Source of the DNA: Acanthosoma haemorrhoidale
Lineage: Eukaryota; Arthropoda; Insecta; Hemiptera; Acanthosomatidae
Length of the DNA: 64,000 bases
Reading direction: 5' to 3'
Assembly: GCA_930367205.1 (NCBI GenBank)
Contig: OV884014.1
Span: 72,271,104-72,335,103, forward strand
In this document: piece by piece, positions 48,261 through 58,800 of the stretch
How positions within the stretch are numbered: the first letter of the stretch is position 1
Layout: each line of letters starts with the position of its first letter
Translations under genes and position numbers: made by a program
Notes under the pieces: generated by a model
The model's database searches: none
Seen by the model: only the letters and a program-made list of their open reading frames with translations
What the model was told of the DNA's origin: nothing

Positions 48261-49179
48261 ATTGTATGCTCATTATAACCAAAATATAATACCAAATTTC
48301 CCTTCTAAAGTCTTTTCAGGTATATTTTCAGAGATTTCGCCAACGCCATAATTTTGAATATCCGTATGGGATGATCTACAAAGTCTGGTATCAGTGGCTG
48401 GTACAAATATTTTTAGGTCCATCACTAAAAGCTGCCCTGTTATGCTTATAACCTTATCTGATGTAGAACTAAAAATTGTCGGTGCTATGCTGTGACATGG
48501 ATAGGTGGCGAATAATGATTTTAAGAGCCTACCTGATGATGATGAGAGCATCAGAAATTTTAAAATTTCGTTTGTCTGTTCAATGTTACGCCTATGATGC
48601 TTTTAATCGAGACCTTTATGATGATACACTAGCAAACGTGAGAAACTTACTTAGAACCCTGCAAGAAAGATATATTCAAAGTAATTTAATTAGTTTCCAA
48701 ACAGTAGACACTCCGAAAAAATGATTTTAAATGACAATATCATTCATAGTTGAAAATAAGCCTGGATAGGTGAAATTCCCTCGTAAAAATAATACATCAA
48801 TTTATTTATTTTTTTCGTGAAACTGTAAAGCCTGTTTGCAAAATATTGATTTTATTTGTATCTAATAATTTATTTATCAAATAACTTGTTATTTTTTCTT
48901 TCCACAAGATGTTATTTTTATTTCACTAACGCTTTCGTCACCTAGTACTCAGAATAGTAAGTCTGTCATTGTGAATTAAATCCATATTTTAATTATTTAT
49001 TAATGCCAATAGTATGTAGCTGCCGAAAGTGCTGGCGAAATAAAAATAAATACTTGTGGGAAGGCATAATTTCACATTATTTTCTTAATGTTGACCCACA
49101 AACAGTAATTAAACCATAAAATAATATATTGGTGTATATGTTAAGATTTAGTAGTTGAACGCAACCAGGTGTTTTGGTA
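48261..49179. other. Mixed span, two unassigned frames
   Basis: Continues from the decayed gene fragment. A 92-codon minus frame (48273-48551) and an 82-codon plus frame (48476-48724) overlap partly. Either might be a further piece of the same decayed element, but I recognise no motif in them. From about 48730 the sequence is AT-rich and featureless. Confidence 0.3.
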
Positions 49180-49470
49180 TTTTCGGTGATTTTGAGATCG
49201 CCGATGACTGACAGACACCACGGGCACTCAAGCGACACCCGAGCCTCGCCCGTGCTGGTTTACCTGTCCTCTCTTGGGGTCTAATATTATCGCCGACCGA
49301 TTAAACTTCCCTGACAGGACACTTCGGGACAGATCGCCTCTACCGGGAATGTGCTGGCAGCCTACTCCTGTTTTGTTTTCAGTTTTGTTGCCCTATTAGC
49401 TTCTGCCAGACCCCCGCCTTATAATTAATGGCAAGTTATTTGGAGGCTTCTATTGTTTTTGGATCAGGCT
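49180..49470. promoter_or_regulatory. Candidate conserved noncoding island
   Basis: GC-richer complex block with CAGGACACTTCGGGACAG, ACCGATTAAACTTCC, CCCTATTAGC and CCTTATAATTAATGGCAAG. There is no open frame. Sharp AT-rich flanks on both sides make it stand out. Confidence 0.33.
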
Positions 49471-52374
49471 GTTCTAATATTGAGATGTCTACCAGAATAT
49501 ATAAGGTCATTGTAATAGCTTATAATAATTGTAATAGTATTACAATGAGAATTAAAGTTTACAAAGTTTTAAACTCCGAATGGATATCTATTTAATTTGT
49601 GTAGTTGTTAGCAATTCATTTTGTTACTCTAAGATTTAAACATATTTGCACCTAATACATTACTAGAATAATATAGGTTTTTGCTACCATCCTTTTGAAA
49701 CATAAGCAGCAACGGATATTTGGAATGGCTGCTAAGGGCATCCCTAACACTTATGTCCCAGCTTACCTTCAGCTTGAGTTAGGCAATGCTTTTAATTTCG
49801 GTTGAAATAGAGACCGTTGGTACACACAAGGGTGGAGCAGGGACAGTGGAGGCCCCCCCCATAAAATGTTAAATATGAACTCTTTTGAGGAAGTGTTGGT
49901 ATGAAATCAGGTAGAACATTAATTTCGTATGCTTGTTGGGGATGTCACACTCGTCTACTCCCATCTCTACAGGGTCCCAGTTTTTTGTATACTACCCTAT
50001 TGAATCCTCACGCCATTCATTCACTGCCAAGCAAACAACAATGCGAATTCAGCTGTTCTCTTCATGCATTGGTTGCAGAATTTCTTCTTAGCAAAAATAA
50101 AAATGAGGAGAAACATTAATGAGCCAGGTACCTGATTGCCTTGTGCTTTGGAAAGTTGGGCGTCTTGGCCGTAGAAGGCATTCGGATACATTGCTTCCGG
50201 GGCACTACTAGTCCCAATATTTACTTCTTGTTTTGCCCACCTTGTGCCAAGCCACCGACCTGGTTCGTCTAGAGTTAAATAACTGTCAATCGCACAGACC
50301 GGACTTATTCTTCGCGCTCGAACAGAAAAAAAAGAAACATTTTTAAGTCAATTGCATAATACGTGAAATTTCAAGAAAATGACAAAGTTTTTCGGAGATA
50401 AAGTTTCTCAAGCCTGAGGTAACGGGAAAATAAATTGTGACGCAGGACGGATGTTCCTGGCTAATGCTTTACACTATTTTAAGTTTTTTATTTTAACACC
50501 TGAATGAAAATTGCAGCACCTGCCCTTTTTTACTTTAAACGAAAATTAAGGCTACTACTATTACTCCTCCACTTCCTCTTAAAATACTAATCTTTAAAAA
50601 CATAATTTACTTTAAAGCGTGTGGAATTTCTAATGTGTACTTGCATCACCTACCAAAGAATAGCTAGTACAAAGGGTAAAGTCTTGAGATTAAATCATAG
50701 AAGAATTTCATAATTAATGATTACATATATGTGACTTCGATATCTTCAATTTCAAAACCATCTTTTTTTCCATTGTAGTTACAATGATACAAACAAATCG
50801 TATTTATTTGCTCCCGTAGGAAATGTAAATGTACAAATATAAATTGTACACACTTCAAAGTAAAATATGTTTTTGAAGGTTAGTATTTTATGAGGAAATG
50901 GAGTAGTAGCCAATAATATTCGTTAAGAACTGTTAGTAAGTCCTTCTCTATTCACTAAGCTGGAATTGTAATTCAGGTGTTGAAAAAAAAAACCTTAAGA
51001 TAGAAAAAGAATTTGTCACCGAAAATATTTGTTTCGATAAATGAAACCAAAATTTTCCATTAAATTTATTTTTATTGTCACAAAATAATAAACGTGAATT
51101 TATTACAGATTTCGTAAAATGAATATATTCTAATTCATCGAAAACCTATCGTTAATTGAACACCAAGGATATGTTAGTAATCTACTTCAAAAAAAGATGT
51201 GAATGTTTCAGGATTGAAACCAAAGACCGTTTACCTTTCAACTAACTTTATAATTAGGCTATCCCAAATCGGACTTGTCTGTTTATCAAACAATTATTAA
51301 AATAATGGGATTACTATGAGATAAAACGTTTTGCATGAAAAAAGACATTTACACAAAAAGCATAAAATTTTGATGGATTTATTTTACAGAATTACAAAAA
51401 GGGTTTTATTTTCGAATCAGTTTTTATATCTTCTTTCCACAGTGGTATACAAGAAGAAATATAAAAAAGTATTGTTGCCATATGCCTGAGAAACAAGCAG
51501 ATTGGTCCAAGCTGGTTTAGAAAAACTACTCCTGAAGTCAAATTTGAAAAAGGGGCTTCAGTTTAGAGAAGAGAAAAAAAAACTTGAAGAGTTGTCTGAC
51601 TGGCCCCTCCTGTCACAGAAGTTTCAAACATCAAACTTTTTTCAGATTCTTCTGTCGGCTGTTCTATCCTTGATTGAATTTTTTTTTCTTGACATTACTT
51701 TTTTAAAACTGAGTCTCATTAACTTTTCTCTTCAAGATATTAAAATTAATCATTCATTTTTTTTATGAGAAGACAATAATTTTTTTTATTTGAATATTTT
51801 AAATGTCGCTATAATGAATATATGTCACTGATAGTTTAATCAAGATAATTCTCTGTGTTCTAATTGATGCAAAGTTACACAAAGCTTATTTTATGCACAA
51901 ACAAAGAATGCTAACTTAAGGCACGTTTAGTTTGCTAGTGGGAGGAGGTATGAACTCCCTTTAGGAATGTAGGTCCTGTTACTTATAAGCTGCTTAAATA
52001 ATAATATCAAAGTGTGATGAAATAAAGTAATTCCGAGAGATGACTTTAAACGTAGTTCTTAAAGTTCTTTACTCGAATTCTATCAGACTTATCTTAGTTA
52101 GAAACTTGTCCTTAAACTTTTGAAATGATCCCGAAGACTTTACCGGCACATTTGAAGGACTTTTCGTTAATATTTTACAATTTTGAAACTTTGAGTTAAT
52201 CTTTTTTTTCTTGTTTAATTTTTTTGCCTCAGGGTGTTCTTAGAACCAGAGGCTTCTATCCTATTAATAATAATAGAGATCATTCGATGTCGCCTAACCA
52301 GATAAAGCTCTGATAAATAACTAAAGTATTTGACATTTTTTGTACCCATCCCCCAAAGAAAATATCCCTGATTG
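49471..52374. other. Long AT-rich span with nothing recognised
   Basis: AT-rich DNA with a moderately GC-rich stretch at 50110-50330. Frames at 49901-50119 and 51502-51768 were read. The latter is Leu/Phe/Lys-rich as expected from AT-rich chance reading. Confidence 0.4.
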
Positions 52375-52440
52375 AGCAGGGGATCGAACCCGGTTTCCCG
52401 CAGCTAGAAGTCGGCATGCTTGATAAGATTCATCGGGAAC
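52375..52440 (-). repeat. tRNA-like B-box segment, possible SINE remnant
   Basis: On the minus strand the sequence GGTTCGATCCC (plus 52380-52390) matches the RNA polymerase III B box of tRNA genes. It is preceded by GCATGCCGACTTCTAGCTGCG in a position resembling an anticodon-arm and variable region. A convincing A box and an acceptor stem are lacking, so it is not a tRNA gene. A tRNA-derived SINE head is the best guess. No poly(A) or simple-repeat tail was identified. Confidence 0.4.
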
Positions 52441-52689
52441 AGCCACACTTTGCAGACTTACACAACTAATCGATTAACTCACATAACTAATCGAACTTAA
52501 AAACCCGAAAAGATTTGCCTTTATATAAATCGATTGGAGGATTAGATACATTCAATTCCTCTAAGCATAAAAGTATAACGAAGCAGTCAAGACGTGGATA
52601 ATTCTGTTTGCTCATTCCGAAATCACAAAAAAAAAAACACTTTGGAAACTATAGCAAATTGAGTGTGAAGGAAGCACTGCTTAATATTT

Positions 52690-53070
52690 CCCCTTGTTTA
52701 AATAAGGAGTTCATTTGTTCCGCAGGATGGAATGATTGCTTTAAAGAGTTTTTTCTTATCCCCGGTCCTGAGGGAGGGGAGGCCGGCTATCAAGGAATCG
52801 TCGCAAGTTCCCTTCGTAAGTAAATAGCGAGGACCTCTAGAGATCCTTACTGTACTGTTTGCACTCGAGAGAATTACTTTAGTTTCATAGTCCGCTTTAG
52901 GGTTCGGTCTGTGGGTTGTATTCCTCCGCTCTTCAGGCCCTCTTTACTGGAGAACGTTCTTATATAAACGGGAGTCCCAATTATCTTCCTCGTATAATCT
53001 TTATAAAGCTCCGAAAAAGGGGCTTAGAGGCGGCTATAAAATTATTGTTCTTTTTATGAGGGCCTGTTTT
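52690..53070. promoter_or_regulatory. Candidate conserved noncoding island
   Basis: A 380-bp complex, GC-richer block with GGAATGATTGC, CCTCTAGAG, TATAATCTTTATAAAGC, GGCTATAAAATTATTG and TTTTTATGAGGGCC. The TTTATA/TTTATG elements resemble posterior-Hox-type sites. No supported exon lies here. The 71-codon frame at 52608-52823 covers its left part without recognisable content. Confidence 0.33.
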
Positions 53071-55747
53071 GCAGAATTACCGCAAAAAGGAGGATCAGCT
53101 ATTTCTAAGTCATAATTCTATTTTGTTTGCTGGTTCCAACAACTTGGGATCTTAAATGTTTGTTTTTGTTTTGTTTTGCTGTACGCAACAATTTGGTTAC
53201 TGCGCCAACTTGTGTTACAATGATGGACACTCAATTATGAATTTTTTGGCGAAATACAATTTAATAGGAGTAGTTCTTTCTTTGTTTGGTCATTTCGTAT
53301 GGTTATATAAACCAAATAAACGTTTTGGACCTTATTATTTTTAGTATTGGACAAAATTATTTTTTTTATCTCACAATTTTTTTTGAAACAAAATAATGTC
53401 GGTTCTGTAGAGGAAAGAATAAATAATTTTGTAGACCTAAATATTTCAGCCAAGATTGTCAACATGTATATAAAAATAACTGGCCTCTGGCTTTTGATCC
53501 GTATGTAAGACTTTGATATATTTTGACGGCCAAAATTATAAATCCGAAAAAGTACATTATTCATAACCTGTAATAAGACAAAAATGACTAACTGTGGTGG
53601 TAGATAACTAATTTATACCCCGTGAATTTAAAATTGAGTGAATTATTTTTTGGGTTCTCGGTTTGGTTGGTCAATGAAAGAAGTTTGTAAGATTTTCATC
53701 AAAATATGGATGACGTTTTGACATTTAGGTCCTAGTTTTAAACACTGTTGCAGACATAGTGTTTCGAAAATTTAACATCTTTCTTTCGTCAAACAAAGCC
53801 ATAATCTTACAAATAATGCTTTCATATCGATGTGTATACAGGGCGCATTTTAGAAATGGTAAAACTCGAATTTTACTCTGAGAATATCAAGTTTCCAACT
53901 AGTTCGGAAGATCATCTGACACGTACACGAGTATGGTGCTACAGCTGTGTGGAGGCAGAACTGGACCCCTCGCCGCTTTAATGGACTATCCTTGTATCAT
54001 CGGCGGTGATACGCAGATAGGGTCTACGGTGCTCGTAAACAATTTGTCTGCCTCAGAAGTAGTAATGGCTACATTTTTTTGTTTTCAATTTAACTAATTT
54101 TTTTTAAAGTAAAAATGAAGTGACACTATTATAGTTTACAGGGCAATGTTGCCCGGTTGTACGTCTTATTATTTATTATTCTATCATTTTGCATAGATAT
54201 AGTTTTGTGTTCTGTACGTATTTATATAATCTCAATTTTTTATAATCACAGAAATGATATATCTTATAGATTTACAAATTTTTTTTCCCTTCGATTATGA
54301 ATTAAATAATATATATATATAAATTAAATAAATGATGTTTTGAGATATTTCGAGTGCGAGCTCCATAAGTTTCCAAAATAATGATTAAATTATTATTGAA
54401 AAAGTACTCGTAGTTTTTGACCAACAATAATTCTATGCCATTTCGCCCTCTAGAAACAGTTACAAACAACAAATAAAAACAGTTCTGAAAGCTAAAACAG
54501 AAGTTGAACATTGACTGAAACAAAAAAAAAATTGAAATGTGAACTATATCACTATCATAACGCGCCATTTTTCAGGAATTCTGGTTGATAGGACTAATTT
54601 TTTTTATGTTTCAAACTATTAATAAAAAAATATATATATAATTTGGACATCATTGATAGATTTCAGATTTCAATTAAATTTTACTTTAATGTATAGTGGT
54701 TCTATCGATCTGTAATAAATAACTACAGAGAATAAGTAATTGTATGAACAAATGCAATACCTAACATCCTGCATAAATTGTTGGGAGAGTCTAAAGTTTC
54801 TTATTTTGATATAGTTTTTTCCAAACTAATTATCAGAATAAAAAATATTTACTCCTTGAGTACGAAAGGTGTTCCTCGACTATTTCAAACTTTCTACGTA
54901 AAATATATAATTCTTCAAATAAAGAGGAGGTATGACCATTATTTGTCAGATCCTCCAATTAGCGATAGAAAATTGCAGTTATCGTCCCGAGGGAATTAAT
55001 AAAATCAATTATTATTCGTAATTATAAGTTTTGATTATATTAATTATTACTTAGAAGATAATAAAGAATGAGCAATGAATGTTTTATTCAATAAATCTTA
55101 ATATTCCATGATGTATTAAGTAGTAAACTTTCAATCGTATTTGACCAACAGCGAACCGTTTAGTATTTTACCATCATTCTTATGAATTGATCTGTTGCAG
55201 TCAATAGTATAAAAAATGTATAACCTACGGCAGAAAATTACCCCCAAGTAGGTGGTTATGCATATATTATAGTTGCTACGGACTCGACATAAATTTATTA
55301 GAAGTCGAAGAGGAAGAGAAAAAAAAAGTAATAAAAAATTAATTTGATTTGATTGGAAGTAATTTTGAGGAAAGTGTCATTTGCTGGTTCGGTCATAGAT
55401 GGCTCTAAAATAATTTTGAGGTTAAATTACCTATACTTCATATATCGAGTGGAACTTTCTCAAAAGGACATTTTCAACAAGCGGGCATGTTTCTTAAACC
55501 GAGTATTATTAATTTCCTGACCATTAATTGGACTTAACCATTAATTAATAATAAAGTGAGGTGCATGATATTGAGAAAGTAAATAAATAGATTTTAATTT
55601 GGGAAAACTAACTCCCTGATTAAAACGGGCAATGCAATTTAAAAACAAACTAGTGGTAGAACAAACAAAACTAAAAAAGAAATGTTTTTATTTTTTGTTC
55701 TTAAGAGTCATATCAATTTTGATAATGATTTTCTAACTTTGTTGAAT
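53071..55747. other. Long AT-rich span with nothing firm
   Basis: AT-rich DNA. A complex patch at 53836-54060 (from GTATACAGGGCGCATTTTAG onward) could be the end of an old DNA transposon, but no inverted partner was found. Frames at 53156-53344, 53235-53564, 54302-54568 and 54778-54999 are not recognisable. Confidence 0.35.
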
Positions 55748-55756
55748 TTGTATCAG

Positions 55757-55780
55757 TTTTTTTTTTTTTTTTTTTTTTTT
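55757..55780 (-). repeat. Poly(A) tail of the Jockey element (poly-T on plus)
   Basis: An uninterrupted T-run on plus corresponds to the 3' poly(A) tail. Its outer bases overlap the 12-bp target-site duplication. Confidence 0.9.
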
Positions 55781-56097
55781 AGTTAAATTCCTTTATTGTG
55801 CAATAATTACAATCTGCCTTTTATAAGGCAATAAGTAATTAAGATATATGCTGTCATTCATACAATATTTACAGTTCATCATTCACTCGCTCATTCATAC
55901 AATATTTACAGACAGCCCAGAGACCCCCCAAATCCACCGCGAAGAGAAAGCGGAGTCTTGGGAAGTCCCCCACGCTCCTCCGTCAGCCGCGTCAACGGAT
56001 ACTAGCCAGTGGAGGCTGACCAAGAGCACGAGAGCCACAGACGCTCAGGACATGATTGGAGAGACTGGCCATTGCCAGGACTCCCACTGTCACGCGT
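55781..56097 (-). other. Jockey 3' UTR with direct repeat and terminal stem-loop
   Basis: Between the original ORF2 stop (56098-56100) and the tail there is a GC-richer first part, then two copies of TGTAAATATTGTATGAATGA about 17 bp apart, then the stem-loop TGCCTT-ATA-AAAGGCA and an AATAAAGG signal a few bases before the tail. The same order is found in the copies at 5295-5787, 19778-20003 and 34099-34626. The stem-loop sits where reverse transcription starts, so a role in template recognition is plausible but unproved. The 103-codon plus frame here (55848-56159) is antisense noise. Confidence 0.85.
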
Positions 56098-56325
56098 TTA
56101 TAGCAGGTCACGAGGCCACTGCCGTTTCTCCGAGGAGGAGTCTCCGAGGAGGATTATAGGGATGAGTTGCGCAGTGCAATGACTGTGCTACAGGATTAGG
56201 GCGGTTGTAAAGGCTACTGTGGAATTTCGTAAACTTGGAAGGGATGAGTTCTAGAATGTAGGGTATATTAAGGTCGTTATGAAGGGTTTTGTTGCTGACA
56301 TAATAAGGGGCATTTACTATTGTTC

Positions 56326-58800
56326 TCAGGACTTTTGATTGAAAGGATTGGGTACGCTTGATGTTCGACTTTTTTGATGTCCCCGTAGCTCTATTCCGTA
56401 TGTCCAGATTGGTTTAAGTATAACTTTGTAGATTAGTAGTTTATTTTCTATTGAGAGATGGGATGTCCTTTTAAGTAGTCTGTACAGTTGTCCAAAGCGT
56501 CTGTTTAGTTCTTGTCTTTTTAGTCTCGTATGTGGGTTCCAGGTCAGTCGTTTGTCAAGATGGAAGCCTAAGAACCGTACTGTCTCGGATACAGGGAGAG
56601 GAATAGAATTAAAATAAACCAGTGGGCAAGACTTGCGACAAAGGGCGAAGGTAATGTGGGAGCATTTTGCTTCATTAACTTTGATCCGCCATTGATTGCA
56701 CCAATACTCGATCTCGTCAAGGTGTTTTTGAAGGTTATGGGATGCTAGGTCGGGGTCTGGATTGGATGACAAGACTGCAGTGTCATCTGCAAATGTGGCC
56801 AAGAAGGTATTGGGAGTAGAGGGGACATCAGCGGTGTATAGGTTATAGAGGATGGGGCCCAGGACACTGCCCTGTGGAACTCCTGCTTTAATTAGATAGT
56901 AGTTAGAGTATTCTAAACCACAGTGGACTTGGAAGAAGCGGTTTGAAAGGTAGGACTGTAGGATTAGGAAAAGGGTCTGTGGTAAATATCTTTTGAGCTT
57001 GTAGAGCAAACCTGCGTGCCAAACCCTGTCAAAAGCTTGAGCTATATCGAGAAAGCCAGCAGTGCAATACTGTTTGGTTTCAAGGGCTGAGGAGATGTGA
57101 TCAACAACGCGAAGACCTTGTTGAGCAGTGGAATGTCGTTGGCGGAAACCAAACTGGTGTGTGGGAAAAAGGTTTTTGGATTCAACAATCGGAAATAGAC
57201 GTTTTAGTAGGAGTTTCTCAAATATTTTTGAGAGGATAGGGAGTAGGCTAATTGGACGGTAAGATGAGGCGTCATTGGGTGGTTTACCGGGTTTGGCGAA
57301 TAGGACAATAATGGAATGTTTCCAGAGGAGAGGAAAGTGCGTCGTTCGGATAATGCAATTATATATATAGGTAAAAAAGATTATGGCTTTAGGAGGAAGT
57401 TGTTTGAGAATTTGAGGAGTAAGGAGATCATATCCAGGGGATTTTCGGTAAGGTAAGTTTTTCAGAAGATATTTGACCTCAGAGGGATTAACGGCTTTTG
57501 GTGGAAGAGAGAGAGCAATAGGTGAAGTGAGGAAATCTTCCACAGTTGTGCTGTGAGTATGGCTTTGATGAGAAAGGTGAGGTGTGAAAGTATGGGTAAG
57601 ATGCAGAGCAAATTCCTCCGACCTATCCCCATCCGAAGCCGCCCAGGACCCATCATCACGACGGAGTGGATGTGAAACAGGTTGATACTTCAGGATTTTT
57701 TTGGTTACATTCCACAAGGAGTTATCCCTGGTGGACAGAGAGGAGAGGTAGGAATTGAAAGAATCGGAACGGAAGGATGCCAATCGCCGCTTTACCAATC
57801 GGCAGTACTGATTGTACGAGCGGTGAACAGCAGGATGCCGGGATCTTTGCCACACTGTTCTGGAGCGGCGTTTGGATTGGATTAGGTCTTTGAGATGCTG
57901 AGGTAAACGATTATGATTATGGATTTTTGGGTGACGATGGGGTGACGATGCCTCCCAAGCCGACCTCTGGACCAGGGTAGTGAAAGAATGTACTGCATCG
58001 TCTAGGTCTTGGGATGTTTTCAGGGACACTTTGAGGTCAATGGAGCCTGTAAGAAGCTGGCTGAAGTGGTCCCAATCGACTGGGCCCCTAATAAATGAAG
58101 GAGGAGGTAGTTTGTGAATTGTCCTTAGGGAAATGGTTAATAATAAAGGGCTATGATCGGAGGAAAGGTCATCGAGGCGCTTGAGTGAATAGTTTAGTGT
58201 TCCTAAACTATTGTAGAAGAAGAAGTCTAGGAGATCTGGATTTCGGTCGGGATCTGATGGCCAGTCGGTGGCTGTGTCAGGAGAGATCGTGGAGCAATGT
58301 TTCCGTGTGAGTGCAGACAGCAAAGCACGTCCGCGTGTATTCGTGGATCTTGACTCCCAGTGTTGGTGCTTCGCATTAAAGTCCCCACCCACAAGGAAAC
58401 AATGTCCTATGGAGTCTAGAAAGGAGATGAATTGGGAATCGGAAATGGATTTATTGGGAGGGCAGTACACTGATGCTAGAGTAAGGGGGAAAGGGAAGGT
58501 GCTGATTGACACTGCAGCAGTGGACTGAAGGAAATCATGTGCTACCAAAGGAAATATGTGATGAGAAATGGAATTATGAACAATGACAGCGGAACCTGCA
58601 TGAGCTGTTCCATCTGGGTGATCAGTTCGGTAAGTATGGTACTGTCGAACCGTAAATGGTCGTTTACTAGTAAGTCTTGTTTCAGTAATGAGAGCTACGT
58701 CGATGTTCTTGTCGTGGAGTAGTGCTGTCAGTTCGTTAGTGTGGGTGCGAACACCATTCGCATTCCAAAGGAGAATGGATAAGGAGTCAGAAGGATCCAC
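56326..58800 (-). CDS. Jockey ORF2: endonuclease plus reverse transcriptase (824 codons, C-terminus frameshifted)
   Basis: ORF2 protein nicks the target DNA and copies the element RNA onto it. The N-terminal apurinic-like endonuclease shows WNANG (12-16), Glu40 in TETR, GGDFN (138-142), Asp192 and SDHSPL (214-219). The reverse transcriptase shows YRPISLL (514-520), GFR (551-553), FLDIAQAFD (583-591), AGVPQGS (639-645) and the catalytic FADD (670-673). The YNLYTADVP stretch and the endonuclease type place it in the Jockey clade. The frame opens with GTG directly after the ORF1 stop (TAA at 58801-58803), in the same frame, and has no internal methionine. A one-base deletion near 56382 replaces the YGIELWG...SNIKRIQSF segment seen in other copies with a short wrong tail. 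A 12-bp duplication near 56130 further disrupts the original end. Full activity is unlikely. Confidence 0.95.
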   Translation of the reverse strand: MDPSDSLSILLWNANGVRTHTNELTALLHDKNIDVALITETRLTSKRPFTVRQYHTYRTDHPDGTAHAGSAVIVHNSISHHIFPLVAHDFLQSTAAVSISTFPFPLTLASVYCPPNKSISDSQFISFLDSIGHCFLVGGDFNAKHQHWESRSTNTRGRALLSALTRKHCSTISPDTATDWPSDPDRNPDLLDFFFYNSLGTLNYSLKRLDDLSSDHSPLLLTISLRTIHKLPPPSFIRGPVDWDHFSQLLTGSIDLKVSLKTSQDLDDAVHSFTTLVQRSAWEASSPHRHPKIHNHNRLPQHLKDLIQSKRRSRTVWQRSRHPAVHRSYNQYCRLVKRRLASFRSDSFNSYLSSLSTRDNSLWNVTKKILKYQPVSHPLRRDDGSWAASDGDRSEEFALHLTHTFTPHLSHQSHTHSTTVEDFLTSPIALSLPPKAVNPSEVKYLLKNLPYRKSPGYDLLTPQILKQLPPKAIIFFTYIYNCIIRTTHFPLLWKHSIIVLFAKPGKPPNDASSYRPISLLPILSKIFEKLLLKRLFPIVESKNLFPTHQFGFRQRHSTAQQGLRVVDHISSALETKQYCTAGFLDIAQAFDRVWHAGLLYKLKRYLPQTLFLILQSYLSNRFFQVHCGLEYSNYYLIKAGVPQGSVLGPILYNLYTADVPSTPNTFLATFADDTAVLSSNPDPDLASHNLQKHLDEIEYWCNQWRIKVNEAKCSHITFALCRKSCPLVYFNSIPLPVSETVRFLGFHLDKRLTWNPHTRLKRQELNRRFGQLYRLLKRTSHLSIENKLLIYKVILKPIWTYGIELRGHQKSRTSSVPNPFNQKS

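Noticed and set aside
52375..52440. A functional tRNA gene
   Set aside because: Only the B box and adjacent arm are tRNA-like; acceptor and D arms do not form.
53836..54060. DNA transposon beginning TACAGGGCGC
   Set aside because: No inverted partner or target-site duplication was found in the following few kilobases.
55848..56159. 103-codon plus-strand frame rich in SPPS/ATDAQDMIGETGHCQDSHC-type sequence, also seen at 5413-5622 (minus) and 26624-26884
   Set aside because: It is antisense to the Jockey 3' UTR and recurs only because the element recurs.
57462..58722. Frames at 57462-57659, 57682-57885, 58268-58528 and 58537-58722
   Set aside because: They overlap the Jockey ORF2 in other frames or on the opposite strand and have no independent support.
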